Part shown: positions 34,745-43,351 of the stretch, piece by piece
Layout of the letters: each line of letters begins with the position of its first letter
How positions within the stretch are numbered: the stretch's first letter is position 1
Assembly (NCBI RefSeq): GCF_001507435.1
Contig: NZ_LMWH01000290.1
Span: 124,001-188,000, forward strand
Source: Streptomyces sp. NRRL F-5122
GTDB lineage: Bacteria; Actinomycetota; Actinomycetes; Streptomycetales; Streptomycetaceae
Direction of reading: 5' to 3'
Length of the DNA stretch: 64,000 nt
Translations under genes and position numbers: made by a program
Notes under the pieces: generated by a model
Told to the model about the DNA's origin: nothing
What the model saw: only the letters and a program-made list of their open reading frames with translations
Databases searched by the model: none

Positions 34745-35868
34745 GCGGCTCCGACGCTCCCCGCCGTGTCGAGGGCCTCCTGCTCGGGCTCGCCGCCGGC
34801 GACGCGGCCGGGTGGCCCGCCGCCCGGCACCGGGCCGCCCGTATGCCCGAGTGGACCCGGCGGCTGACCCGGGAGCTCGACGCCTTCGCCGAGCAGAACG
34901 CGACCACGACCCTGCCCGTGCCGATCGCCCTCAACCAGCCGCCGGAACCGCTCAGACTCGGGCCCTCGGACGACGCCGAGTGGGCGGCGTTCGCCGCCCA
35001 CGCCGTACTGCGGGCGGCGGACGCCGGTGCGTTCGGCGACCTCGATCGCCGGCGCAGCATGCGAGCGGCCATCGACCTGTCCTGGAACACGATCGCCGGA
35101 GAGGTCGCCGCGGCGGCCGAACGCGCGCCCGAGGTCGAGTCGGCGCGGGTGACGCTGCGCGCCCGGATCTCCGTGCGCGCGGGGCTCGGCAACCTCGCCA
35201 CCGGACTGCGCCCGCCCGCCACCGGCCACGACAACCCGCACTACTTCGACGACGCCGCCTGCGTACGGGCCTGTGTCCTCGCCGTGGCGCATCCCGGAGA
35301 TCCCGGGCTCGCCGCCGAGCTGGCCGAGTTCGACGCCCGCTACACCCAGGACGGCGACGGGGTGCACGGTGCCCGCTCCATGGCCGCGGCGCTCTCGCTC
35401 GCCCTGTCCGGGGAGGCGGTGGACACCTGCGTGGCAGCGGCACTCGCCGAACTCCCCGAGGCCACGGAGATCGGCCGCAACGCCCGGCACGCGCTGGAAC
35501 TGGCCGACGGCGGCGGCGCCTTCTGCGTCGTCCCGCTGCTCGAGCACCAGATCGTCGACCACGTCTACAGCTACGGCATCGCCGCCGCGGAGACGGTGCC
35601 GGTCGCCCTCGCCCTGGCGACGGCGGCGGGCGGCCGGATCGCGGAGGCCGTGCCCGCCGCCGCCTGTCTCTCGCGCGTCGCCGACTCCGCGCCCGCCCTG
35701 GCCGGCGCGCTCACGGGTGCGCTCGGCGGCGCCGCCGCGATCCCCGCCCCCTGGCGCGAAGCATGCCGAACCCTCTCGGGCTGCGCCCTTCCCCGCCTGA
35801 GCGGAACCGACCTCGTACGCCTCGCCGAACTCCTGGAGACGATGGAACTGGCCGTCGCCGGTGGATGA
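34741..35868 (+). CDS. ADP-ribosylglycohydrolase-family protein 2, metal site altered
   Basis: A 375-residue protein of the same fold starting with GTG in the previous stop. LGLAAGDAAGWPAAR corresponds to the first motif. The TDDT motif reads SDDAEW and the C-terminal GRDADT site reads SRVADS, so one metal-binding Asp is Val and two Thr/Ser positions differ. It may be a non-catalytic partner or act on another substrate. The stop overlaps the start of the third gene by eight bases. No other domain is visible. Confidence 0.75.
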   Translation: MSGSDAPRRVEGLLLGLAAGDAAGWPAARHRAARMPEWTRRLTRELDAFAEQNATTTLPVPIALNQPPEPLRLGPSDDAEWAAFAAHAVLRAADAGAFGDLDRRRSMRAAIDLSWNTIAGEVAAAAERAPEVESARVTLRARISVRAGLGNLATGLRPPATGHDNPHYFDDAACVRACVLAVAHPGDPGLAAELAEFDARYTQDGDGVHGARSMAAALSLALSGEAVDTCVAAALAELPEATEIGRNARHALELADGGGAFCVVPLLEHQIVDHVYSYGIAAAETVPVALALATAAGGRIAEAVPAAACLSRVADSAPALAGALTGALGGAAAIPAPWREACRTLSGCALPRLSGTDLVRLAELLETMELAVAGG

Positions 35869-37030
35869 TTCGGACATGACGCCCACTTCTGACGAGACGA
35901 CACCTCTCGACGAACGCATCACCGGCGCCCTCGTCGGCGCCGCCGTCGGCGACGCCCTCGGCGGACCCGTCGAGGGCTACTCCCCCGAGCAGATCGTCGA
36001 ACGGCACGGCGGTCGCGTGCACGGGATCGTCGGACCCTGGCACGGCGACGCCTGGCGCACGGCCCGCCCCATCGCCCCGTACCACAAGGGCGACGGCCAC
36101 GTCACCGACGACACCCTGATGACCCACGCGCTGGTGCGGGTCTACGGAACCGTCCGCGACCACCTCGACGCCTACGCGATCGCCCGGCATCTCGTCCCCG
36201 ACCTGATGACCGGCCGCTGCTGGATCCCGGAACTGGAGGCGGAGGCGATCCCTCTCCAGCGGATCTTCCTGGCGGAGAAGTGGCTGGTGGCGCGGCTGCA
36301 CTACGGCCATGTCGAGCCGCGCGAAGCCGGCGTCGGCAACATCGTCAACTGCGGTGCCGCGATGTACATGGCGCCGGTCGGACTGGTCAACGCGGCCAAT
36401 CCGGCGGGCGCCTACGCCGAGGCACTGGACGTCGCGGGGGCGCACCAGTCGTCGTACGGCAGGGAGGCGGCCGGGGTCTTCGCGGCCGCGGTGGCGGCGG
36501 CGTGCAAGCCGGGCGCGACCCCCGACTCGGTCGTGGCCGCGTGCCTGTCGCTGGCGAAGGACGGCACACGCGCCGCCATCGAGACGGTCTGCGACGCCGC
36601 CTCCCGCTACTCGGACTTCGAGTCCGCACTGCGGCCGCTGCGGGAGGCGGTGGCGCCCTACGACACGGTCGGCCCCGACTACCGGGATCCGTCCCTGGGC
36701 GCCCGCCGTCCCTCCCGGCTGCACACGATCGAGGAACTCCCGGTGGCGCTCGGCATGATGGTCGTGGCACACGGCGACTTCCGCCACGCGGTGCTCGGCT
36801 CGGTGAACTACGGCCGGGACTGCGACTCGATCGCGACGATGGCGGGCGCGATCACCGGCGCCCTGGGCTCGGAGGTCCCCGAGTACTGGGCGAAGGCGGT
36901 CGCGGAGGCGAGCCGTCTCGACCTGCACGCCCCGGCCCGGACGCTCACCGAGGTGACACGGGAGGTCTTCGCCCGCGACGTGTCCCGGCGCCGGGCCCAC
37001 GAGGCCGCGTTCACCGGGATCGGAGGCTGA
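35861..37030 (+). CDS. ADP-ribosylglycohydrolase-family protein 3
   Basis: A 389-residue ARH-fold hydrolase with a full set of metal ligands: VGAAVGDALGGPVEGY near residue 28, HVTDDTLMTHAL near 80 and NYGRDCDSIATMAGAITGALG near 320. Compared with the first protein it has a longer central region (GVGNIVNCGAAMYMAPVGLVN). Start ATG 35861 overlaps the preceding stop; ATG 35876 is possible. It is probably cytoplasmic. It belongs to the six-gene operon at 33485-40428. Confidence 0.83.
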   Translation: MDDSDMTPTSDETTPLDERITGALVGAAVGDALGGPVEGYSPEQIVERHGGRVHGIVGPWHGDAWRTARPIAPYHKGDGHVTDDTLMTHALVRVYGTVRDHLDAYAIARHLVPDLMTGRCWIPELEAEAIPLQRIFLAEKWLVARLHYGHVEPREAGVGNIVNCGAAMYMAPVGLVNAANPAGAYAEALDVAGAHQSSYGREAAGVFAAAVAAACKPGATPDSVVAACLSLAKDGTRAAIETVCDAASRYSDFESALRPLREAVAPYDTVGPDYRDPSLGARRPSRLHTIEELPVALGMMVVAHGDFRHAVLGSVNYGRDCDSIATMAGAITGALGSEVPEYWAKAVAEASRLDLHAPARTLTEVTREVFARDVSRRRAHEAAFTGIGG

Positions 37031-37031
37031 G

Positions 37032-38399
37032 GTGCTCCGACTGACCTGGGTCCAGCCGGAGGACCTGCTCGGGCACGAATTGCGCCAGGCGGAGCAGGAG
37101 GGCCGGGCGACATCGGCCGTCGCGGCCAGATGGCGCCGTGCCGGCGGCCCCGAGGCACCCCTGCACGCGGGTGCCTCGGCCCTGCCCGTGTCACCGTATC
37201 TGCGGCTGCTGGCGGAGGACCTGCTGGACGAACTCGCCGACCTGCCGGGCACGACGGCGGACGCCGAACCGACGGATCTGGCGAGGATCAGGGCGTTGTG
37301 CCCCGACTGGCCCTCCGGGGCGTCGGCGGGCGGGTACCGGCCGCCGGACGAGGCGCGTCTGGAGGCCGCCTGGCTCGGCAGGGCCGTCGGCTGCCTCCTC
37401 GGCAAACCCGTGGAGAAGCTCCCCCTCGAGGGGATCCGCCGGCTCGCCGGGGCCACCGGCAACTGGCCCCTGGACACCTGGTTCACGGCACGGGGAGTCC
37501 CTTCGGAGCTCCTTGAGGCGTACCCGTGGAACCGTCGCTCCGCCGGCACGTCGCTCGCCGAGAACATCGACGGGATGCCCGAGGACGACGACCTCAACTA
37601 CCCCCTGCTGAACCTGCTGCTGCTCGGCCGCCACGGCAGGTCCTTCACCACCGCCGACGTGGCCCGGCTCTGGCTCGAGGAACTCCCCGCGGGACGCACC
37701 TTCACCGCCGAGCGCATCGCCTACCGCAATCTGCTCTGCGGCATCGAGCCCCCGCGCACGGCCCGCCACCGCAACCCGTTCCGCGAGTGGATCGGCGCAC
37801 TGATCCGGGCCGATGTGCACGGCTGGACCAACCCGGGCGATCCGGCCACGGCGGCCGAACAGGCCCACCGCGACGCCACCCTCACCCACACCGCGAACGG
37901 GGTCTACGCGGCGATGTTCACCGCTGCCACGATCGCCGCGGCGACCACCGGCGCCCACGACGTCCACCACTGCCTGCGTACCGGACTCGCCGTCGTCCCG
38001 CCCGGTTCGCGTCTCGCCCGCGCCGTCCGGCACGCCGTGCGGCTCGCCCGCGACACGGAGGACTTCGACACGGTCGTCGACCGGCTCCATGCCGCCCACC
38101 GCACCTGCCACTGGGTGCACGCCGTCCCCAACACGGCTCTGATCGCCGCCGCCCTCACCCACGCGGACGGCGACTTCACCGCCTCCGTCTGCCGTGCCGT
38201 GTCCGGAGGCTGGGACACCGATTCCAACGGCGCGACGGCGGGCAGTGTCGCGGGACTGCTGGCCGGACGTCCCGGCGCGCTCCCCGACCGCTGGACGACC
38301 CCGCTGAAGAACCGGCTGACGACATCCGTCGGCGACTTCAACGGCATCGGATTCGACACCCTGGCCCAGATCACCCACCGGGAGGCCCACCGCTCATGA
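37032..38399 (+). CDS. ADP-ribosylglycohydrolase-family protein 4 (divergent, long N-terminus)
   Basis: A 455-residue protein starting at GTG 37032, one base after the previous stop. About 110 residues precede the ARH fold (LTWVQPEDLLGHELRQA). GRAVGCLLGKPVEKLP replaces the GDALG motif, MPEDDDLNYPLLNL supplies the DD pair and GGWDTDSNGATAGSVAGLL gives the C-terminal metal site. This subgroup probably has its own substrate. The stop overlaps the CoA-transferase start (ATGA). Confidence 0.8.
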   Translation: MLRLTWVQPEDLLGHELRQAEQEGRATSAVAARWRRAGGPEAPLHAGASALPVSPYLRLLAEDLLDELADLPGTTADAEPTDLARIRALCPDWPSGASAGGYRPPDEARLEAAWLGRAVGCLLGKPVEKLPLEGIRRLAGATGNWPLDTWFTARGVPSELLEAYPWNRRSAGTSLAENIDGMPEDDDLNYPLLNLLLLGRHGRSFTTADVARLWLEELPAGRTFTAERIAYRNLLCGIEPPRTARHRNPFREWIGALIRADVHGWTNPGDPATAAEQAHRDATLTHTANGVYAAMFTAATIAAATTGAHDVHHCLRTGLAVVPPGSRLARAVRHAVRLARDTEDFDTVVDRLHAAHRTCHWVHAVPNTALIAAALTHADGDFTASVCRAVSGGWDTDSNGATAGSVAGLLAGRPGALPDRWTTPLKNRLTTSVGDFNGIGFDTLAQITHREAHRS

Positions 38400-39586
38400 C
38401 CGCACCCCTGACCGGCCTGAAGGTCCTGGATCTCGCGACCCTCTTCGCCGGTCCCCTCGCCGCCACCCTGCTCGGTGACTTCGGTGCTGACGTCGTCAAG
38501 ATCGAGCACCCCGCCCGTCCCGACCCCTCCCGCGGGCACGGCCCGGCGAAGAACGGGGTGGGCCTGTGGTGGAAGCTGCTGGGCCGCAACAAGCGGACGA
38601 TGACGCTGGACCTCTCGAAGCCCGGCGGCCGCGCGACGCTGCTGAGGCTGGCCGCCGGTGCCGACGTGATCGTCGAGAACTTCCGCCCGGGAACCCTGGA
38701 GAGGTGGTCCCTCGGCTGGGACGAACTCTCGGCGGCCAACCCCCGGCTGGTCCTCGCCCGGGTGACCGCCTTCGGACAGTTCGGCCCGTACGCCCGCCGT
38801 CCCGGGTTCGGCACCCTCGCGGAGGCCATGAGCGGGTTCGCGGCCATCACCGGGGAGCCGGACGCCCCGCCGACGCTCCCGCCGTTCGGGCTCGCCGACT
38901 CCATCGCGGGCCTGGCGACGGCGTACGCGGTGATGACGGCGCTCGCGGCCCGGGACCGCACCGGCACCGGTCAGGTCGTGGACATGGCGATCATCGAACC
39001 GATCCTCACGGTCCTGGGACCGCAGCCGATCTGGTACGACCAGCTGGGGCACGTCCAGCAGCGCACCGGCAACCGCTCCCAGAACAACGCCCCGCGCAAC
39101 ACCTACCGCACCGCGGACGGCGACTGGGTCGCCGTCTCGACCTCCGCGCAGTCCGTCGCCGAGCGGGTGATGCGACTGGTCGGCCGCCCCGAGCTGATCG
39201 ACGAGCCCTGGTTCGCGAGCGGGGCGGACCGGGCCCGGCACGCCGATGTCCTGGACGCCGCGGTCGGCGAGTGGATCGCCGGCCGGACACGCGCCGAGGT
39301 GCTCAAGGCGTTCGAGGGGGCGGAGGCCGCCGTGGCGCCGGTGCAGGACGTACGGGAGGTGATGACCGACCCCCAGTACGCGGCGCTGGGCACGATCACG
39401 ACGGTTCCCGACGACCCCGACCTCGGGGCGCTGCGCATGCAGAACGTGCTGTTCCGGCTGTCCGCCACGCCCGGGGAGATCCGCTGGGCGGGCCGCCCGC
39501 ACGGCGCGGACACCGAGGCGATCCTGACCGAGCTGGGCCTCACCGGCCCGGAGATCGCCGCGCTCGCGGCGGAGGGCGCGCTGTGA
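38396..39586 (+). CDS. CaiB/BaiF class III CoA-transferase family protein
   Basis: A 396-residue protein of the family that moves CoA between carboxylic acids. The N-terminus VLDLATLFAGPLAATLLGDFGADVVKIE holds the family's CoA-binding pattern in pieces such as LFAGPLAA and GADVVKIEHP. NKRTMTLDL, NFRPGTLERW and GTGQVVDMAIIEPIL follow. The residue that is usually the catalytic Asp after GQxVDxxLxD seems to be Glu (IIEP), so a transferase, racemase or changed specificity all remain open. It is coupled to the ARH genes upstream and to the lyase gene downstream (GTGA). Confidence 0.83.
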   Translation: MTAPLTGLKVLDLATLFAGPLAATLLGDFGADVVKIEHPARPDPSRGHGPAKNGVGLWWKLLGRNKRTMTLDLSKPGGRATLLRLAAGADVIVENFRPGTLERWSLGWDELSAANPRLVLARVTAFGQFGPYARRPGFGTLAEAMSGFAAITGEPDAPPTLPPFGLADSIAGLATAYAVMTALAARDRTGTGQVVDMAIIEPILTVLGPQPIWYDQLGHVQQRTGNRSQNNAPRNTYRTADGDWVAVSTSAQSVAERVMRLVGRPELIDEPWFASGADRARHADVLDAAVGEWIAGRTRAEVLKAFEGAEAAVAPVQDVREVMTDPQYAALGTITTVPDDPDLGALRMQNVLFRLSATPGEIRWAGRPHGADTEAILTELGLTGPEIAALAAEGAL

Positions 39587-40428
39587 CCGCACGTCCGGGC
39601 TTCCCCCCTCTCACCTGGCTGTACGCCCCCGGGGATCGGCCGGAGGTGGTCGGCAAGGCGCTGGCCTCCGGAGCGGACGTGGTGCTGATCGACCTCGAGG
39701 ACGCGGTCGCACCCGACCGCAAGGAGTACGCGCGGGCGGCGACGGCTGAGCGGTTGACCGGGCGTCCTCCGGTGCCGGTCCACGTCCGGGTGAACGCCCT
39801 GGACAGCCCCTGGGCGCAGGCGGACCTCGCCGCCCTGGCGACACTGCCCGGCGTCTCGGGACTGCGCCTGCCCAAGGTGACGTCACCGTCGGACGTGGTC
39901 CGCGTGGCCGAGCGGGCGGCACCGGCGGACGGAGGGGCGATCGCCCTGTACGCCCTGCTGGAGACGGCCCTCGGTGTGGAGCAGGCGTTCGCCATCGCCA
40001 CGGCGCACCCGGCCGTGCGGGGCATCGCGCTCGGCGAGTCGGATCTGCGGGCCGACCTGGGCGTACGGGAGGACGCGGGCCTCGACTGGTCGCGGTCGCG
40101 CGTGGTGGTGGCCGCACGTGCCGCGGCGCTGCCTCCCCCGGCCCAGTCGGTCTACCCGGACACGAGGGATCTGGAGGGCCTGGCGCGCTCCTGTGCCCAC
40201 GGCCGCACGCTGGGCTTCCTGGGCCGGGCGGCGATCCATCCGCGTCAGCTGCCGGTCATCGAGCGCGCCTACGCGCCCAGCACGGAGGAGATCTCCCTGG
40301 CCGAGGAGATCCTGAAGGCCGCGGCCAGGGAACCGGGCGCGCAGGCCCTGCCCGACGGGCGTTTCATCGACACGGCGGTGGTGCGGGAGGCCTACCGGAC
40401 CCTGTCCCTGGCCCGCCGAAGGCGCTGA
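39583..40428 (+). CDS. HpcH/HpaI aldolase / CitE-like acyl-CoA lyase
   Basis: A 281-residue TIM-barrel lyase related to citrate lyase beta and malyl/citramalyl-CoA lyases, which split a hydroxyacyl-CoA with Mg2+. Motifs seen are VVLIDLEDAVAPDRK, HVRVNALDSPW, LRLPKVTSP, LLETALGVEQAF with the metal-binding Glu, GESDLRADLG and GRAAIHPRQLPVI. The start is GTG 39583 in the CoA-transferase stop. With the upstream CoA-transferase it suggests activation of an organic acid to a CoA ester followed by C-C cleavage. A strong terminator follows. Confidence 0.85.
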   Translation: MTARPGFPPLTWLYAPGDRPEVVGKALASGADVVLIDLEDAVAPDRKEYARAATAERLTGRPPVPVHVRVNALDSPWAQADLAALATLPGVSGLRLPKVTSPSDVVRVAERAAPADGGAIALYALLETALGVEQAFAIATAHPAVRGIALGESDLRADLGVREDAGLDWSRSRVVVAARAAALPPPAQSVYPDTRDLEGLARSCAHGRTLGFLGRAAIHPRQLPVIERAYAPSTEEISLAEEILKAAAREPGAQALPDGRFIDTAVVREAYRTLSLARRRR

Positions 40429-40463
40429 GGCCTCCGAAAGGGCTGAGGCCTGCAGAACGCGGC

Positions 40464-40493
40464 GGGGCGCCGTATCCGGTGATACGGCGCCCC
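40464..40493. terminator. Bidirectional hairpin terminator between the lyase gene and lgt
   Basis: A perfect 13-bp stem, GGGGCGCCGTATC (40464-40476) with 40481-40493, has a CGGT loop. It lies between convergent genes. Confidence 0.88.
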
Positions 40494-40512
40494 TGCCCTG
40501 TTCGTGTGCGGC

Positions 40513-41520
40513 TCAGGCCTTCTTCGCGGACTCCGCGTCGTCCGCCCGCTTCGCCTCGGCCGTGGGCCCGGAGGTGTCCGCGGGCCCGTCCTCGTCCCCC
40601 GGTCCGGTGTCGTCCTTCGCGGCGGCCTCCGGCTCGTCCTGCTGAGCCTCCGGCTTCTTCTCCAGCTCCACGGATCCGTCGCCGTCACCCGTGACCGGCG
40701 CGTCGGCACCCGGTTCCACGACGTCCTCGCGCCCCGGCCGCAGCCGATACGACACGACGATGTACGCCACGGCCAGCAGGAAGACGACCATCGCGGTCCA
40801 GTCGTTCAGCCGCAGGCCCAGGACGTGGTGCGCGTCGTCGACGCGCATGTACTCGATCCACCCGCGGCCCACGCAGTACGCGGCGACGTACAGCGCGAAG
40901 GCGCGTCCGTGCCCGAGCTTGAAGCGCCGGTCCGCCCAGATGACCAGGAAGCCGACCCCGATGCACCACAGCGACTCGTACAGGAAGGTCGGGTGGTAGT
41001 ACCCCGGCACCCGGCCGTCCGTCGCCGAGGTGATGTGCAGCGCCCACGGCAGATCCGTCGGCCGTCCGTAGAGCTCCTGGTTGAACCAGTTGCCCCAGCG
41101 GCCGATGGCCTGCGCGAAGGCGATGCCGGGGGCGACGGCGTCGGCGTACGAGGGGAGCGTGATGCCCCTGCGGCGGCAGCCGATCCAGGCGCCGACCGCC
41201 CCGAGCGCGATCGCGCCCCAGATGCCGAGTCCGCCCTGCCAGACCTTGAACGCGTCCACCCAGTCACGGCCCTCGCTGAAGTACAGCTCGTAGTCCGTGA
41301 TCACGTGATACAGCCGTCCGCCGACAAGGCCGAACGGCACGGCCCACACCGCGATGTCGGCCACCGTGCCGGATCGGCCGCCCCGGGCGATCCAGCGTTT
41401 GTTGCCGAGCCAGACGGCTACGAAGACGCCGATGATGATGCAGAAGGCGTAGCCGCGCAGCGGAATGGGGCCGAGGTGCAGCACTCCGTGCGACGGGCTG
41501 GGGATGTAGGCAATTTCCAT
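40513..41520 (-). CDS. lgt: Prolipoprotein diacylglyceryl transferase
   Basis: A membrane enzyme that puts diacylglycerol from phosphatidylglycerol on the lipobox cysteine of prolipoproteins. It has 335 residues and about seven transmembrane helices. The family motifs include VWQGGLGIWGA, the signature AQAIGRWGNWFNQELYGRPT with its essential Arg, Asn and Glu, and the later YHPTFLYESLW. The last 75 residues form an acidic, disordered, probably cytoplasmic tail rich in Glu, Asp, Ala and Lys, common in actinobacterial Lgt. The start is ATG 41520 (MEIAYIPSPS). It is downstream of the DsbA-like gene, with a terminator between. Confidence 0.94.
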   Translation of the reverse strand: MEIAYIPSPSHGVLHLGPIPLRGYAFCIIIGVFVAVWLGNKRWIARGGRSGTVADIAVWAVPFGLVGGRLYHVITDYELYFSEGRDWVDAFKVWQGGLGIWGAIALGAVGAWIGCRRRGITLPSYADAVAPGIAFAQAIGRWGNWFNQELYGRPTDLPWALHITSATDGRVPGYYHPTFLYESLWCIGVGFLVIWADRRFKLGHGRAFALYVAAYCVGRGWIEYMRVDDAHHVLGLRLNDWTAMVVFLLAVAYIVVSYRLRPGREDVVEPGADAPVTGDGDGSVELEKKPEAQQDEPEAAAKDDTGPGDEDGPADTSGPTAEAKRADDAESAKKA

Positions 41521-41592
41521 GGCAGGAACGACGCTACCGTGCCGGACAGGCAGCGCGGCAACCGACCGGGCTACGGGTCCATAACGTAGGAC

Positions 41593-41619
41593 GCCCCCGG
41601 CACCATGCGCACCGGGGGC
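41593..41619 (-). terminator. Hairpin terminator after the DsbA-like gene
   Basis: GCCCCCGG (41593-41600) pairs with CCGGGGGC (41612-41619) around an 11-base loop, 20 bp after the stop. Confidence 0.7.
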
Positions 41620-41639
41620 ATCACTGGGCGACAGGCGCC

Positions 41640-42416
41640 TCAGGACTTGTTGGCCGCCTCCACCATCTGCTTCAGCTTGGCCGGGGTCATCGTCTGGTCC
41701 CCGTAGATGTTCTTGCCGTCGAGGAGCACGGTCGGTGTACCGGAGAAGCCGCCGCCCTGGAACGCGGTGTTCGACTTCTGCACCCAGCTGTCGTGCGTAC
41801 CGTCCTTGACGCACTTCTCGAACGTCGGGGTGGTCAGTCCGTCGACCTTGCCCGCCAGCTCGATGAGCTTGTCGTTGTCCGCGAAGGTGTCCTGCGTCTC
41901 CTTGGGCTGGTTCTGGTACAGCACGTCGTGGTAGTCCCAGAACTTGCCGGCGTCCTGCGCACAGGCCGCCGCGTTGGCCGCGCGGAGCGAGCCGCTGCCG
42001 CGGAGATTTCCGTCGATGAGTGTGACCAGGTGGTATTCGACCTTCAGCTGTCCGGCGTCGGCCAGCTGCCGGACGGTCGGACGGTAGGCAGTCTCGAAGG
42101 CCTCGCAGGCCGGGCACCGGAAGTCCTCCCAGACCGTAAGGGTCGATTTGGCGCTGTCCTGGCCGACCGGGATGGCGAGACCGTCCTTGCCCGTCGCGCC
42201 GGAGGGCGCGGTCGCGGGGCCGGAGGCACTGCTCTTGCCGCTCTTCCCGGCGTTCGCCGCCAGGACGCCCACCACCGTCGCAAGGCCCAGGACACAGACG
42301 ATCGAGGCGCCCACGATCAGCGCCCGGCGGCGCTTGTCCGCGGCCCTCCGCTTCTCTCGCTCCACCGCCAGCCGCTCACGGGCGCTGCGCTTTCCTTCAC
42401 GGTTCTTCTCGCTCAC
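41640..42416 (-). CDS. Membrane-anchored DsbA-family thiol oxidoreductase
   Basis: A 258-residue protein with a basic N-terminus (about 40 residues rich in Arg, Lys and Glu), one transmembrane anchor (RALIVGASIVCVLGLATVV in part) and an extracellular thioredoxin-like domain. The active site CPAC is in DFRCPACEAFE near residue 110, and the cis-Pro loop is in FSGTPTVLLDG. It probably forms or repairs disulphides in exported proteins. The start is GTG 42416 (VSEKNREGK); the Shine-Dalgarno is weak. It follows trpA but is separated from it by a strong terminator. Confidence 0.87.
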   Translation of the reverse strand: MSEKNREGKRSARERLAVEREKRRAADKRRRALIVGASIVCVLGLATVVGVLAANAGKSGKSSASGPATAPSGATGKDGLAIPVGQDSAKSTLTVWEDFRCPACEAFETAYRPTVRQLADAGQLKVEYHLVTLIDGNLRGSGSLRAANAAACAQDAGKFWDYHDVLYQNQPKETQDTFADNDKLIELAGKVDGLTTPTFEKCVKDGTHDSWVQKSNTAFQGGGFSGTPTVLLDGKNIYGDQTMTPAKLKQMVEAANKS

Positions 42417-42430
42417 ATCCGGCAGAACGA

Positions 42431-42459
42431 ACCGGGGAGGCGCTGCGCGCCTCCCCGGT
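42431..42459 (-). terminator. Strong hairpin terminator after trpA
   Basis: A perfect 13-bp stem, ACCGGGGAGGCGC (42431-42443) with 42447-42459, has a 3-base loop. It closes the trpC-M-B-A unit. Confidence 0.82.
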
Positions 42460-42535
42460 CCCAGGTCCACCCGTTCGGATGAGTGATATTTCCGTTACGA
42501 GCGACTCTCACCCGCACGAGCGACGGCGGCCCGAG

Positions 42536-43351
42536 TCACGCGTTGCCCCGCACACCCTCGGCCAGCTCACCCGCGAGCGCCCGCACCGCGTCCAGCGCGG
42601 CCGCCTCGTCCGGCGCGTCCAGCATCCGCTTGACGAACGCGGAGCCGACGATCACCCCGTCGGCGAAGGCGGCCACCTCGGCGGCCTGCCCGGCGTCGGA
42701 TACGCCGAGGCCGACGCAGACCGGCAGGTCGGTGGTCGCCCGGGTGCGGCGGACCAGGTCCTGGGCCTGGGTCCCGACCGTCTCCCGGGTGCCGGTGACG
42801 CCCATGAGCGAGGCCGCGTAGACGAAGCCGGAACCCGCAGCGGTGATCTGGGCGAGCCGCTCGTCCCTGCTGCTGGGCGCGACCACGAAGACCGTGGCGA
42901 GCCCGTGCTTCTCCGCGTGCTCACGCCACAGGCCCGCCTCCTGGACCGGCAGGTCCGGCAGGATGCAGCCCGCACCGCCGGCCTCTGCCAGTTCGGCGGT
43001 GAAGCGTTCCACTCCGTACCGGTCGATCGGGTTCCAGTACGTCATCACGAGCACCGGCTTGCCGGTGGCCGCGTGCGCCTCGCGGACCGTGCGCAGAACG
43101 TCGGCGATCTTGACTCCGCCACGCAGGGCGACGTCGTCGGCCGTCTGGATGACGGGCCCGTCGAGGACCGGGTCACTGTGCGGCAGTCCCACCTCGACGA
43201 CGTCGGCGCCGCCGTCGAGGACCGCCTTGACCGCGGCGATGCCGCCGTCGACGGTCGGGAAGCCGGCCGGCAGATAGGCGATGAGCGCGGACCGCCCCTC
43301 TGCCCTGGCGGCGGCGAGGGTGTCGGACAGCAGCTGGATGTTCCCGCTCAC
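42536..43351 (-). CDS. trpA: Tryptophan synthase alpha chain
   Basis: A 271-residue TIM barrel that cleaves indole-3-glycerol phosphate to indole and glyceraldehyde phosphate. [12 protein letters not shown] contains the region before the catalytic loop. [17 protein letters not shown] corresponds to the family's EVGxPFSDPxADGPxIQ and carries the active-site acids. The PTVDGG and [13 protein letters not shown] motifs are present, with the phosphate-binding Gly/Ser stretch near [15 protein letters not shown] replaces the more common PFSD, as in other actinobacteria. The start overlaps the trpB stop (ATGA). Confidence 0.96.
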   Translation of the reverse strand: MSGNIQLLSDTLAAARAEGRSALIAYLPAGFPTVDGGIAAVKAVLDGGADVVEVGLPHSDPVLDGPVIQTADDVALRGGVKIADVLRTVREAHAATGKPVLVMTYWNPIDRYGVERFTAELAEAGGAGCILPDLPVQEAGLWREHAEKHGLATVFVVAPSSRDERLAQITAAGSGFVYAASLMGVTGTRETVGTQAQDLVRRTRATTDLPVCVGLGVSDAGQAAEVAAFADGVIVGSAFVKRMLDAPDEAAALDAVRALAGELAEGVRGNA

